This document shows positions 1 through 10,431 of a stretch of 64,000 nt of DNA, in pieces. Source of the stretch: Agrocybe praecox. Its lineage: Eukaryota > Basidiomycota > Agaricomycetes > Agaricales > Agrocybaceae. Below the pieces are notes generated by a model, which had not been told where the DNA came from, did no database searches, and saw only the letters and a list, made by a program, of their open reading frames with translations. Both the position numbers and the translations under genes were made by a program. Location of the stretch: NCBI GenBank assembly GCA_964017145.1, contig OZ024852.1, positions 1,799,945 to 1,863,944 on the forward strand, in the 5' to 3' direction. How positions within the stretch are numbered: position 1 is the stretch's first letter; each line of letters starts with the position of its first letter.

Positions 1-461
1 CCATGGGCTCGCGAGCAAGGGTAAACACCTTATAGTTTTTTTCAAGACTCTGACTGCTGGTTTTTGGGAGTACGTCGGCACGCGTTGCTGAACGATGATC
101 GAAACACTCGTCTTGTCATCAGCACTTAATTATTTCAGCGCTTATTTTGACATAACGTGTTGGAATAATAGGGGTAAATGCAAGCGCATCACGAAGTGAT
201 CACTTGATGGCCTGCAGATTATCTCGAGGAGATAATGCATTTCAGGCTTACTCTGTTATAGTGTAGCTACATGAATAATAAACCCCGCTTGATTGCAAGG
301 GTCCCTACTTCAACCCGAGTGACCTCGAAGACCCGGTCATTATAACATAACGAAAACGCAAAATCAGTCTTCGTGTGGTAAAAATATCAAACGAGACACG
401 CTTCTCAATTACAGCATAAGAACTTTGATTTATGATATTTGACGTCTCAAAAATGAGTATC

Positions 462-547
462 ACGACCGATATCATGATGCCGCAGTATTACGAGAAGAAA
501 GACAGTTTTCAAAATAGAAAAAGTAGCACTACGACCGATATCATGAT
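462..547. repeat. Pair of 17-bp direct repeats upstream of first gene
   Basis: ACGACCGATATCATGAT occurs at 462-478 and again, identical, at 531-547 in the same orientation, 69 bp apart. Each copy contains the palindromes GATATC and ATCATGAT. The pair lies 40-130 bp upstream of a TATATAG at 589-595. The position suggests a duplicated upstream activating site, but this is inference. Confidence 0.6.
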
Positions 548-588
548 CCGAGGGCGGAGTCATTCCGACGTTATATACGGGGCCTTTT

Positions 589-595
589 TATATAG
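589..595 (+). promoter_or_regulatory. TATA-like element upstream of first gene
   Basis: TATATAG follows a T run, about 310 bp before the chosen ATG at 906. If it is used, the 5' leader is long, and it includes the upstream ORF at 865-909. No transcript evidence is available. Confidence 0.35.
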
Positions 596-864
596 TTCGC
601 TCATCCTCTCCTTTAGTAACAACCCAAATTTTCTCAACCACTGGCTAGCCCAGCAGCAATTATCCAATAGTTGCTTGAATACGAAGCAACAATCGCGGAA
701 TATGCCAGCCAACGATCAGTCATATCAGTCATATGTATGTGCACTGTGACCTGCTTACCTGTATACGGCGGCTGATTATACGTCCTTCTAGTCGCATCAA
801 AGTCAACGCGTTGAGGAACCGTTGCACAACGAGTATATATTCGAAACACCCCCGCGTCAACCTC

Positions 865-909
865 ATGATGAATACCACCCTGTGTGGTCTCAAACCCTTT
901 TCCCCATGA
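865..909 (+). promoter_or_regulatory. 14-codon upstream ORF overlapping main start (ATGA)
   Basis: An ATG-ATG at 865/868 opens a 14-codon frame that ends in TGA at 907-909. That stop overlaps the presumed main ATG (906-908) in the arrangement ATGA. If 906 is the true start, ribosomes ending the short frame sit exactly on the main start, so the main protein could depend on reinitiation. It matters only if the leader includes 865. Confidence 0.4.
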
Positions 910-2051
910 GTTTGAATGTTAAAACCACTATGCATTCATCAGGATCGAACTCTTACTCGGACACCCGGGCCAATGATTATTCCCATGATTTCAACAACGC
1001 TCTTGGTCAGGGATCGCCTACATCCCCACATCTTACAGGTCCGGAATATTCACCAGACTCTGCATTGGACACTCTCAGTCCATATCTCGTTCACTCAAGG
1101 AGTCCATCTAACCTTATTTATGTGTCGCCAACCAACTCAGACCCATCTACCGGCCTTCCTTCCCCCTCGACCCCGAAATCTCGCTCGCTCACACCTTCTA
1201 CCCCTAGCGAAATGAATACTATGCTCGTCCTCGACTCACAGCACCACATCGGCAACGTAAGTTCGCGTTTGAACCTCATGAGCATTACAACTAACGCCTT
1301 CTTCCGTAGCCCGAGCGACTTCAATATACTCATCGCGAACAGGTTGCCAAGTTCAGAGAAGCTACAACTCTTCCCATGGATAACGCAGGGCCTTTCATTC
1401 CACAGATGATGTACAAGCCGCACACGACTAGCGATCGTAAACGATATGTCGAAGAGGTCTTGCTTGAAGGACCTCTTTACTTCATCTCAGAGCACCCGGA
1501 ACAGTACGGTATATCTCTCAGAGATGCTCTTCACTCCCGCACCAAGAGACTCCGCGACCGTGACCAGATCGTCTTTGAGGGTCGTGGCCCTAGTTTCTCC
1601 ATTCGTCTCGAGGTCAGTCCTTTTTACCCATCTAATGTCATTCCAATGCTTATGCTCTTGTCTTCTCCAGTGGCCAGGATACAGACAGTGGAGTCGACAG
1701 ATCTCGACCAAAGACTTCCGCAGTCCTCCTCAGCCCATAACTTTGGCTGGGCTTGCCAAGAATGTGGCCAAATGCATCCAGCGCTTCATGGTTGACCGCA
1801 AGTCCATGCCTATGGGGGAAGACTGTGACTCCCGATGGAAAATCGGCGACGGTCCCGATGACATTAAACTCGACGATCTAATTCTCGTCAGCATCCACCA
1901 TGTTTCTTTGGGCAGCTGGCAGCCTCAGCTCAGGCTCGTGCGCCCTCCCCGACAGCGTGCCAGTCGGGTCGAGTCGGTCCCGACTCACTCTCTTGTGACG
2001 CCTCCCAATGGATCACCGTCGAGCTTGGTCTCATACTCTCAGTTCCCATGA
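906..2051 (+). CDS. Conserved basidiomycete protein of unknown function
   Basis: The spliced model has three exons, 906-1256, 1310-1612 and 1671-2051, with phase-0 introns of 53 and 58 nt, and gives 344 aa. The open frame extends upstream to a TTG near 822, so the first in-frame ATG (906) is used; an ATG at 930 is an alternative. Residues 1 to about 115 are rich in Ser, Thr and Pro and look disordered. The core begins at the second exon (PERLQYTHREQ), runs through a run around MDNAGPFIPQMM, and continues into exon 3 with WPGYRQWSRQI. The C-terminus is again Ser/Pro rich. From memory the core is conserved across Agaricomycetes without an assigned function. No enzyme motif, signal peptide or membrane segment is visible; the make-up would suit a regulatory or scaffold protein, but that is a guess. 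Confidence 0.8.
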
Positions 2052-2856
2052 ACGAATCAAGTTTCGAATGCCACAAGAGTTCTGACCTTTATCTGTCTCT
2101 TTTTGTTTCATTTATATCGTTCGACCTCTGTCATTGAAGTTTTTACACGTCTGTGTAGCTGTTCGTTTTTAAACATAAATATTAATAATACGGAACTTCA
2201 GAAGATGAACTGGAGCTTACAATGAAAGCTCGCAAGCTGTTTCCTCACTAGACAGAATTAGTAATTTGTGGTGGATATGGGAAAACTTGAACCACGAAGA
2301 AATTGACAAAAAGCAAGTGTTCAATGACAGATCTTGTAGCAGTGCAAAAAATTTGCTGAATTTTTAGCGATGCATGTTAAAGATTCAAAATTCGGTGTAA
2401 GAAACGTTGAAGAAGTCGTTGACCTCGCGTCAGAAGGCCTTTGTGGACGCGACGCTAAGATGCCATCGGAAATTGAATACGCTCCGGAGCATTCCGGAGC
2501 TGAGCTTTCGATCACGTGGTAGAAACACGTCTGTCACGATTCACTTAGGCTCTGTCGCGTGGCGCGTCGCACGGCGCACGGCGTACGCAGCTACCCTGGG
2601 GATCGTCATGTATTCAAGGTGTCTGATTAATGCTAAATAAATTCACTTTGTATGTTCCAAGTTAAAAATTTCCCAATACTCTATCTACTAGTTACCTGAT
2701 TTCGTTACTAAACAACCGTTATTATCAGCATCAGTTTGCCACTGGCAAAAGGACAAGGCGGTGTACCAGTAGTGTATATATTCACATATCAAACCAAGTT
2801 ATTCTCTAAATTCACTACATTATTAAATCTTATACTACCCATAAGCTGGCTTCATG
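2052..2856. other. Intergenic, no gene seen
   Basis: An AT-rich 3' flank is followed by a GC-rich patch (about 2420-2600) with short palindromic CG-rich words and no convincing ORF, then the 3' flank of the next, convergent gene. Confidence 0.5.
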
Positions 2857-4557
2857 TTATTCATGGGTATAGCTATCCATATCTTCTCCTAGATGCATCA
2901 CAGTTCTGGCCATAAATCTTAAGGAAGTTAAGTATAGTGAATCGTAGGTGTTATCATCGTACGACAGAGATCTTAAGTTGAGCACAAGGCGTGAAACCAT
3001 TGTCGATGTTAACAGCTGGCTGAAGGATGCCGCGAATGATCGTAAATCCGGTGGAGCGAGCTACGTAGGTTGAGCAAGACTGCCGCCCAAATGTGAGGAG
3101 TAGAGATTAGCTACGCACAAAAAAGAAGAGCATGTTCAGCAAATTTGCTGAAAATATCGCGAGAAAGTACATGAATCCATCCCGCATGAATAGTTGTAGG
3201 GTTCTGCGCACAAACCATTATGTCTTTTTCCTGCAGTAAATATTACTGCATACTCACGGTGTACTCGCTGACTGCCTGGAGCTCATATATGATCTGGTCC
3301 GCCACATAGTAAGAGCAAAAATGCACGTGTCGGTAATGAGGGGTGTGACCCACATAGCGGCTATGATGATGAAGGTGAGCGCGAAGTTCATAAAAAAAAT
3401 ACGCCTTGTCTTACATAATAGTGAACTTTCTCCAGTGAATATACACCCTAATCAGTAAGAAAAAGAATTAACTCGGTCAAAAACAAAAAGACCGAAAGAA
3501 TATCACACCGACAAGCCCTGGAGGAAGTGGAACAGCTGTCAAGTACCTTTGAGTCAGACATGGATATCAAGGATAAAATTGTGGACACTATACCGAATCC
3601 AGTATCAATCCCAATTGAAGACAAAATAATCTGTCCCGACCATAGAATACCGAGGAACGCAAGTATGTAGCTGCTCCGTCCATAGAGTGCATATACTCGA
3701 AGAATCATGATGGCTAGGATTATTTTTAGTTGGAAAGACTCTTTGAAATAGGATGAGTGAGAGACATACCCTCGCAGACTGATAATATTAATGTGTCGAG
3801 TGGAGCGATAAGGTTAGAATGATCAAGTATATAAGACCGATATTACAAGGCTAGCACTTACCAGCAACGAGCGCTATGGTTGATGCTCCTTCAAATGCCA
3901 CAAATCGGTTGCAACTGTAAGTTTCACAAGGTTTGAACTTCCAATGAACGCCATTATATTCAACAAAATATTTACGCCTGGTACCAGAGGTAGAAAACAT
4001 GTCAGACTATGCTTTAATTCGTTAAGGTGCATGTTTTCACTTACAGATTTTATCCAGATAGGATCATCGAAAGCTGTATGCACATTGCAGAGCTACAGTG
4101 AGCCTACTTCAATTTAAATAGGTGAAGTAAGAGAAACGCACCATCAATGCCAACAATAAACTGCAAAGGCGTAATATACCGATTAATAAGAAACAGAAGT
4201 GTTACCCCAGAGAACTTTAGCTTCCAAATACTCTCGACCTGCACGTGAAGATGAGTATATATATACTTGCTCTGCCAGGTAGGCGCGACCCCACTTCATC
4301 CGAAAATGTTATCACTACGAATCAGGTACTTTGTTCAGGCCAGTGACGCGTTTATTATCTTGAACCTGAAGACATACTATGATCATAAATTAACATGACA
4401 TACGAGGCTATCTGAAAATACTTTGCGGCCTGCCTGCAAAGAGAAAACCACGTCGGTCAGCTAATATTCCAATTCAATGAAGATTCCAGGCAACAAACAA
4501 GTGTCTAACTGCATTGGCCAGCTCTACGGGCAATGGTGATGGTGGCAAGGAAGACAT
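2857..4557 (-). CDS. DUF6533-type seven-helix membrane protein (13 exons)
   Basis: No single ORF shows this gene; it emerges by splicing. Exons on the minus strand are 4557-4499, 4433-4378, 4314-4295, 4238-4142, 4073-4045, 3937-3862, 3778-3770, 3713-3594, 3535-3509, 3447-3415, 3360-3258, 3203-3119 and 3060-2857. All phases match, giving 918 nt and 305 aa. The product has the usual order of this basidiomycete family: AAKYFQIASYVMLIYDH, SIWKLKFSGVTLLFLINRYI, RFVAFEGAST, MILRVYALYGRS, VPLPPGLVG, WVTPLITDTCIFALTMWRTR, GFMYFLAIFSANLLN and MVSRLVLNLRS near the C-terminus. Most of these are membrane helices. The function of the family is unknown. Exon 7 is 9 nt and exon 3 is 20 nt. The first donor (GTTTGT) is weak and is the least certain junction. 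Confidence 0.8.
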
Positions 4558-4600
4558 GGGAGTCGGAGAGGAGATGTGCTACCCGGATTATAGGGTTCTC

Positions 4601-4607
4601 TATATAT
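4601..4607 (-). promoter_or_regulatory. TATA box for DUF6533 gene
   Basis: TATATA on the minus strand lies about 45 bp upstream of the ATG at 4557, a plausible core promoter position for a short leader. Confidence 0.45.
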
Positions 4608-5489
4608 GTTTATTTTTTCGGCGGATCGGCAGCCACAGATAAATTTAAGATAGCGACTAGTACTGTTGGGCCCGTCTGGTGATTATATCAATCAAGTCTG
4701 CTCATTTATCACAAAGGTGGTGGAAGTAGTACTATGAAAGGAAAATAGTTTTAAAAAGAGAAGTAAGCAGGTACTTGGCAACAATGAGGCTGTCAACGCC
4801 TCCAAAGCTTTGCGATAAGTCGGGAGTGTCGGAGACAAGTTGGTGGAGAGAAATAGGAATATTGGGACGCGTAGGTTGGGTATTTTAGAATTGTAAGAGC
4901 TGTAATGCTTTCCAAACGAAAGGAATTGTTCAAATTTGATACTATTGTTTACTAAAGATGTAATAAAGCGACTCGACTCTTTTGCGATGGCATATTTGTT
5001 GCAAACGAACCTGAGAGAACTATCTTCTCCATCATTGGAGAGAAGAAATTTTTTTAATAATGAAGAACACCGAATATATAAGCGCACAGCCAAAACCTAA
5101 TGTTTCATGAATCATCTCCAACACACATAAATAGCGTATATGTATGTGCGCGCCGTCTACGGTGTGCACACTGCAGATCACATCAGATCACATCCAACAC
5201 GCGCAAGCTGATCAGGTTGTGCCTGGTAACTGGTTGTACGTTTGCCAGTCAACTGATCGCGATCATAATCTCGGGTGGGAAAATTCCCGTCTCCGAAAAC
5301 GTATTCGTTAACAATCGCCTGAGCATCCAACTTCTCTCTACGAATCTCTATCCAGTTTGGGTTTGCACTTGTCAGTCAGTTCTTTGCACGCTCTGAGCGA
5401 AATCACGATTTAAATTGTAACTACTTTATCAACAGCACCAACGAATGCATTAAATCCAACATTCTGCTTTCAGAAGTCTTAGCAGACAA
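4608..5489. other. Intergenic, no gene seen
   Basis: This holds the promoter side of the DUF6533 gene. A 133-codon minus-strand open frame (4692-5093) has hydrophobic, low-complexity content and no recognisable motif. A 98-codon frame on the plus strand (5100-5396) looks random. Neither is called. Confidence 0.4.
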
Positions 5490-6101
5490 AGAGTGAGGAC
5501 GCTCTTATGCCGCCAACCAAACCGCTTCCAACAGACACACCAATTATCCCGATCCATTGCTCATCTACGAAAAGGCCAACGGGTCTCCAGATAATGTACC
5601 GTGATTCAGTAGACTGAATATAGTACTACATATAGGATCAAGTTCGTGGTTCAGAACTCGGTGCACGCTTCGGTTTGGGCATGATTGGATGGGGAGCTGC
5701 TTGCGAGGCGCAAGCTGTTATCCACGGTACGTTGACCTTCCAGAGAAAGAAAAACCATCCCAGCCAACTAATATTCCCATTCCATTCCCATTCCTTAAAA
5801 CTCCATTCCTTTCGAACAAGCAGAATTCCCCTGGAGCGAACTCGGGGAAGGCGTATCTGTATGCGACGTCGGTGGAGGAGTCGGCAACATCACTCTTCAA
5901 CTCGCCAAAGCCCATCCGAACCTCCACCTCATATTGCAGGATCTCTCAGCGACCATTCTCCAGGCGAAGAACGAAGTGTGGCCTGTACTGTGTCTCGAGG
6001 CAATTACGGACAATCGTATCCACTTCGAACCTATTGATTTCTTTGCTGGGCCACCTGTGTCGGAATACAACGTTTACTATGCGAGTCACTACTTTTTGTA
6101 A
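5490..6101 (+). pseudogene. O-methyltransferase remnant
   Basis: Three blocks in two frames match a class of fungal SAM-dependent O-methyltransferases (COMT-like, with an N-terminal dimerisation region). A first block near 5525-5590 reads DPLLIYEKANGSPD and then stops. A second near 5655-5724 reads ELGARFGLGMIGWGAACEA in another frame. After a normal-looking intron (GTACGT to CAG, about 5725-5820), a third carries the SAM-binding loop VCDVGGGVGNITLQLAKAHP and continues to PIDFFAGPPVSEYNVYY. It stops at TAA 6099-6101, where intact proteins continue with the catalytic His region. The 3' half, including the catalytic base, is missing, and a frameshift separates blocks 1 and 2. It would be inactive. 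Confidence 0.75.
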
Positions 6102-6168
6102 TACCGATGAGGACGTCTTTCGATATTTTCTTCCCGGATATTAGTTGAAAAATACACAACCCATATGA

Positions 6169-8970
6169 CTACTTTTGTCCGAATTTCATCATGCAGCGGC
6201 AGCAGCTGAAGGATACAATTCGGCCGCAACTTTCTGCTATAGCCTCTGCTTCGCCTATGGGAGCAGGAACGGTAACACGCGGTGCCTCCATCGAATCTGC
6301 CTCTGCATTTACATCATCCGCCTTCTTCTCTTGACTCAAAGCATCAGCAGCAGCAGTGTGTGTCAATCCCCCAGGAACGACAGAGTCGATATCTTTTTCT
6401 TTACACCGACAGGTTCCTCCTCTGGATTGGCGTTTGCATTGCGGCTCTTAACCTCCTTCACGGGCTCTCCTGCGAAGATATCCAGTCCAGGCTCTGCCTT
6501 TCCAAGGATCGCGCTGGTGTGTTCGTTTCGCTTCGCAACCTCTTCTGGAGCTTTATCTTGAACGACAATAGGTGGTTGTCCCTGTCTAGCGATCGTGGTA
6601 CAGATATCCGATTGTTGGGGAGTGGCAACACCCGCGACGTTGTATTGCGAATATTAATGACAAAGAAGAATGAGTTGAACCGTCTAAAGCATCGATATCG
6701 AAAAAAACTACTCACATTGTCGTAGAAGTCGTGGCTGCAAGGAATAATCATAATTAGTGAGAAAGACCATAATTGCATACCAAGAGAAATCTTAAGTCTT
6801 TCGCCACTTGACCTTCTCACACTGAGTTCTCGTCCACGGACTTCCACAAGCTAAAGAGCTTAGGTACTGGAAATTCCAAATAGCAAGAACCATCGAAACT
6901 GCGGCAATTTGCAGCCTCATCCTCGGGCGCAATGTCGACGTGGGGAGATCAAAGACGGAGCAGCAGAGCAGAATAGCAAAATACAACGCAGGGAAATAAT
7001 GATGCAGGAATGGCTGATGCCCCATGAGGAGGGGAGGTAGTGTAAGCCCCAGCCGATGGCAAGGAATCCGCAAAGAGCGTCATATTTGACTACTTTGGCT
7101 GTTTAGGAGAGGACTATGAACAAACGCGAGCAGGCATAAGAAAAAATAGGGAAAGAACATCCTCTTATCGAAATCTCTGAAGCCTCTTTTAGCGCGCAAA
7201 AGACTTGGTGCGAAAACAAGTAACAGCCAGTTAGGACATGTCTCAACCTGAACTGCGTTCTAAGACTCCTCAGGCGTTTGGTAGATTCCTTGTCACGTTT
7301 ATCGCCATGGTCGATTTCCACAAACCAGTCGTCATTGACATCAGCGACAGACCCAGCAGCGCCAGTAGAGCTATGGCGAAGTTTGATGCGCATTCCCGAA
7401 GTGATGTACTCCAGAGGTGAGTTTTCTCAATCGAAGTGGGCGTCGCCTTCCACAGTGGCATTGAAAATCTGCCAGTCGTTGTTTTGGTCTCGGTGGGGGT
7501 ATAGGGTGATTTGTTGTTCTGAATTCTGTTCATAAAAGCATGGAAGCAATTTATGTCTCAACTCACGTTTGCTGCCACCTGGATAATTGTGGGCATGCGA
7601 GTGCAAGTAGCCACCTTGAGTGTTGACATAGCGAATCGAGACCGTCGATTCAACAGCGACATCCGTTCCATTCAGCTAGTTCCCAAAGAAATCACCGAGA
7701 ATACCGACCTGCATAGGCATCGGCCATTCTACGTCCTCCAAGGGTACGTTGGAACTCGGAGCTCATGAATCCATCTCCTTCTCCAGAATTCTCAAGAATT
7801 GCGAAGTGAATTTGGAACATCATCATATAGAAGACGAGCGGAACAACAATCAAACACAATGCGCGAGCCATAACGTGCCGGATAAATAATCGCAGAGGAA
7901 CTCGCAAGTCACCGAGGAGATCCCATAGCTGGTATAAAACGCGGACACCGATAGTGGCAATAGTAAAGAGTCCCACCCATTTATATTTACAGCTAGCCAC
8001 GGAGCCAAGAGATAGTCCATTCTTACCGGTAGCCTACATGTATGTAGATCTCCATCATATGGTTCGCCACAGCGGAGAATAAACAAGGAGTTAAAAAAAA
8101 AAAAAAAAAAAAAAGAACAAGAGATAGTCCAGTAAGTGTGAGCCATGTCCACGAAGAAGAAGTAAAGAGTTGGTGTTCGTCTCCATTGCAGAATCCACAC
8201 CAAAAGGTGGTCAGGGCTGTAAAGAAAAAGAAAATGAGAGGAGAGTCCAGAAGAATGTGTCGTGATTGGGTAACCGTTTTTCAAAAGTGATAAATACTGA
8301 AGCCAAAAGAGCGGTAGTGGCACGGGAGTCCAGGGCGCATAGGGTCAAATAGGCAAGGGAAATGGTAGCAACACCCAGTGTTGCAGGTAGCATGCACATG
8401 GCAACATATGGCACATGTTCATAGACTCTAATTTACTTCAGCAAATGAAGGCCACCCGTCATATAACCAATAACTCACTTTCCGATATCTTTGAAGTCAA
8501 AGTCTCCGTCATATCCAAAGATGAACGCTGCCAAGGTGATTAACAACTTCGCCAGTGGAGGATGTACGTCGACAAAGTATCGTGTTTTGATATATCTTGA
8601 CGCAGATTTGCCAAATTTGTACCTCATCGAGGCTAGAATGATGTCAGGAACGCAATGGTACCAAGACTCGATAATGACGCACACAACGCTATTTGGTTTC
8701 GACAACCTAAACAATCTCACAGCACACGCGACCACTACAATGACGAAGAGCAAGTTAATCTCCCCACTCGTAATATCCAGTCCTCCTGGAGGAAAGTGCT
8801 TTGTACGCCCAGGTGCGAATCCCTTTGAAGCTGCGACTCATCGTGCATTGGCGTCCAGATGTTCATCTCTTGGGTGTGGAAATCGCTGTGGAGTCGGGAC
8901 CGGGTACGATGTACCTGGCGGTGGCAAAGTAGGGCGCCTGGCTCTGAAGTCGCTAGAGATCGAGCTTACA
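6169..8970 (-). pseudogene. Disabled PMT2-type protein O-mannosyltransferase
   Basis: Pieces of a dolichyl-phosphate-mannose:protein O-mannosyltransferase appear in order on the minus strand but in shifting frames. The N-terminal piece has RYFVDVHPPLAKLLITLAAF (about 8550-8610). There are also VPYVAMCMLPATLGVAT (about 8365-8410), YQLWDLLGDLRVPLRL, NSGEGDGFMSSEFQRTLGG, NDDWFVEIDHGDKRDKESTK (MIR region, about 7300-7360) and FLHHYFPALYFAIL (about 6960-7010). Lesions seen: one extra base after the DEV of the first loop, a shift at the ITFE segment, an internal gap in the MIR region (HSST joins directly to sequence just before NDDWF), a larger gap before the last membrane region, and TAA in place of the expected Trp after KWRKT (near 6795). 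A 98-bp retro-insertion also breaks it. Introns remain, so this is a decayed gene or duplicate, not a processed copy. Confidence 0.85.
8006..8131 (+). mobile_element. Poly(A) retro-insertion with 14-bp target duplication
   Basis: The 14-mer CAAGAGATAGTCCA stands at 8006-8019 and again at 8118-8131. Between them are 98 bp (8020-8117): a 73-bp body, then 22 A and GAA. AATAAA at 8078-8083 lies 9 nt before the A run, as in a polyadenylated mRNA 3' end. Removing the insert and one 14-mer rejoins the flanking PMT reading (LTGLSLG before it, then residues leading into YKWVGLFTIAT). This is the hallmark of LINE-type reverse transcription of a 5'-truncated transcript. The parent transcript is not identifiable in the window. 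Confidence 0.85.
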
Positions 8971-9415
8971 AAAAGTATGTAGAGGAAAGGTCATAAAAGT
9001 ATGAATTGAGTGCAATTGCGTGGGTCGGAGACGCCTTGAGAAAGCATTTTGTCTTGATTTTAAATTATCCGGAAAAGAATACAGGACTTCATTGGAAGTG
9101 GAAGTTGGCAATTATACATCCATTTTCTAGGAAGAATGGAATATATCATGCGCTTCTGTGGGACCACTAGCAAACAATATGTGAACGTCGTTCATAGCCG
9201 TCAGACATGGAAGCTTTGAAGACGTACCAAATGGGTCTGATACACATGAGATGAGTGGTAGTTTCCAGAATATGTCTTGCGTGTATGAGTTTAACCTGAT
9301 AATCGAGCTGTAATGGATTGACAGAAACCAAAGTGTTCATTGGAAGCAGATAATACATATTAATGATACATTGGACCTATAGATACAGAACAAGATGCCG
9401 GATATAACAGTATGG
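8971..9415. other. Intergenic, no gene seen
   Basis: An AT-rich spacer between the PMT remnant and the 3' end of the kinetochore gene. No ORF or repeat of note. Confidence 0.5.
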
Positions 9416-10232
9416 CTATGAACGTAAAGTTGGTTTGAGTAACTCAGCTGTTCGAACCGTCCATTCCTCGATTTCATCGTGGGGAAGATTTTTCCACTTT
9501 TCAAACGCCTTCAAACATGAATTGGTCAAATGGAATAGCATAAATACAAGAAAATGCATACCGAATCAAGCTTATTCAAGAGCTCCAGTGTACGTTGGTT
9601 AGTAGCATTGGTAACTTTGACTTTCTCTTCTAGTTCTGCTTCCAGCTCGTGATTTTCTTCTTCAAGCTATCAAGCTAAGATTAAGTAGTTATTATTATCG
9701 ATAGGGTAATATTTACCTGGGCTATCATGGCTCGCAGTCGAGCAGTCTCCGAATTCAAAACAGGCACCGTCCTTGCGGCAACGGCCACCTTTGGATCGAG
9801 GTCGCCTTTCCAGACATCTTTGCCAGCTTCACCCCGATCTTTTCTTTCCTTGGCATCATTGACAACTTTGTGGAGGATATCGACATTTTCTCGTATGTTA
9901 TAATCGTTGAACAATTTGTCGAGATCACGCTATAAAGCAAAAACATTCAAACATTATTCTTAATAGACCGGATAGTGACTCACAAAGTTTTGAGCTTCTA
10001 TGTACTCGGATATGCTGTTAAATGTGGCGGATGAACCATTCTTGTCCGATTCAACGTATAATGGAAAGCATTCTGCGAAGTCTTCAAACCTGTCCTCGAG
10101 CGCGTGATATAACATCTCACTAGGAGTGAAATTGCGCACTTACGTCCATTTATGTGCAGAGCGTTGTATTGCAAGTTGTAGGGCCGAGTGAAAATGCGTC
10201 CATCGTTTGCTACCGGATTGATTGCTGAACAT
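9416..10232 (-). CDS. NNF1: NNF1-like kinetochore protein (MIND/MIS12 complex)
   Basis: Five exons on the minus strand (10232-10144, 10089-9984, 9929-9717, 9666-9562, 9508-9416) with consistent phases give 201 aa. Nnf1/PMF1 proteins, with Mtw1, Dsn1 and Nsl1, form the MIND complex that links centromeric chromatin to the Ndc80 complex. Supporting features are a short N-terminus followed by FEDFAECFPLYV (the family's FA-CFP region), SISEYIEAQNF, FNDYNIRENVDILHKVVNDA, then two heptad-rich stretches (ARLRAMIAQ continuing LEEENHELEAELEEK) that form a coiled coil. The C-terminus, LPHDEIEEWTVRTAELLKP, looks well constrained. No catalytic motif is expected. The start is the only ATG in the first exon's frame. 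It shares a 199-bp divergent promoter with the RING-ligase gene. Confidence 0.8.
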
Positions 10233-10431
10233 GGTAAGGAGGCAAGGGGTCCTGAACGCGTCTCTTGAAATGGGCTCTTGCACGAGACTGTGATTACATA
10301 ACAAATAGCACGACTAGTAGTGCCGCCGGCAAGCCGGCCCCGCCATAAACCACTCACTACTCCTCTTTGCGTTCTTGAAGGCCAAAGTACTTCGCTCACC
10401 CGAGCCCTTTTGGTCTGAACCTCACGATTCA
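10233..10431. promoter_or_regulatory. Shared divergent promoter NNF1 / DSC1-type gene
   Basis: Only 199 bp separate the two ATGs. It contains GCCGGC-AA-GCCGGC at 10325-10338, two CG-rich palindromes side by side, the most regular sequence in the spacer. It is a candidate shared binding site; no TATA box is obvious. Confidence 0.4.

Noticed and set aside
4692..5093. 133-codon open frame on the minus strand
   Set aside because: Hydrophobic, Ser/Thr/Leu-rich low complexity, no motif, no intron structure; looks like chance.
8020..8092. 73-nt body of the retro-insertion as a tRNA copy (tRNA-sized, contains GGTTCG)
   Set aside because: The ends do not pair, no anticodon arm forms, and an AATAAA precedes the A tract, so an mRNA 3' end fits better.
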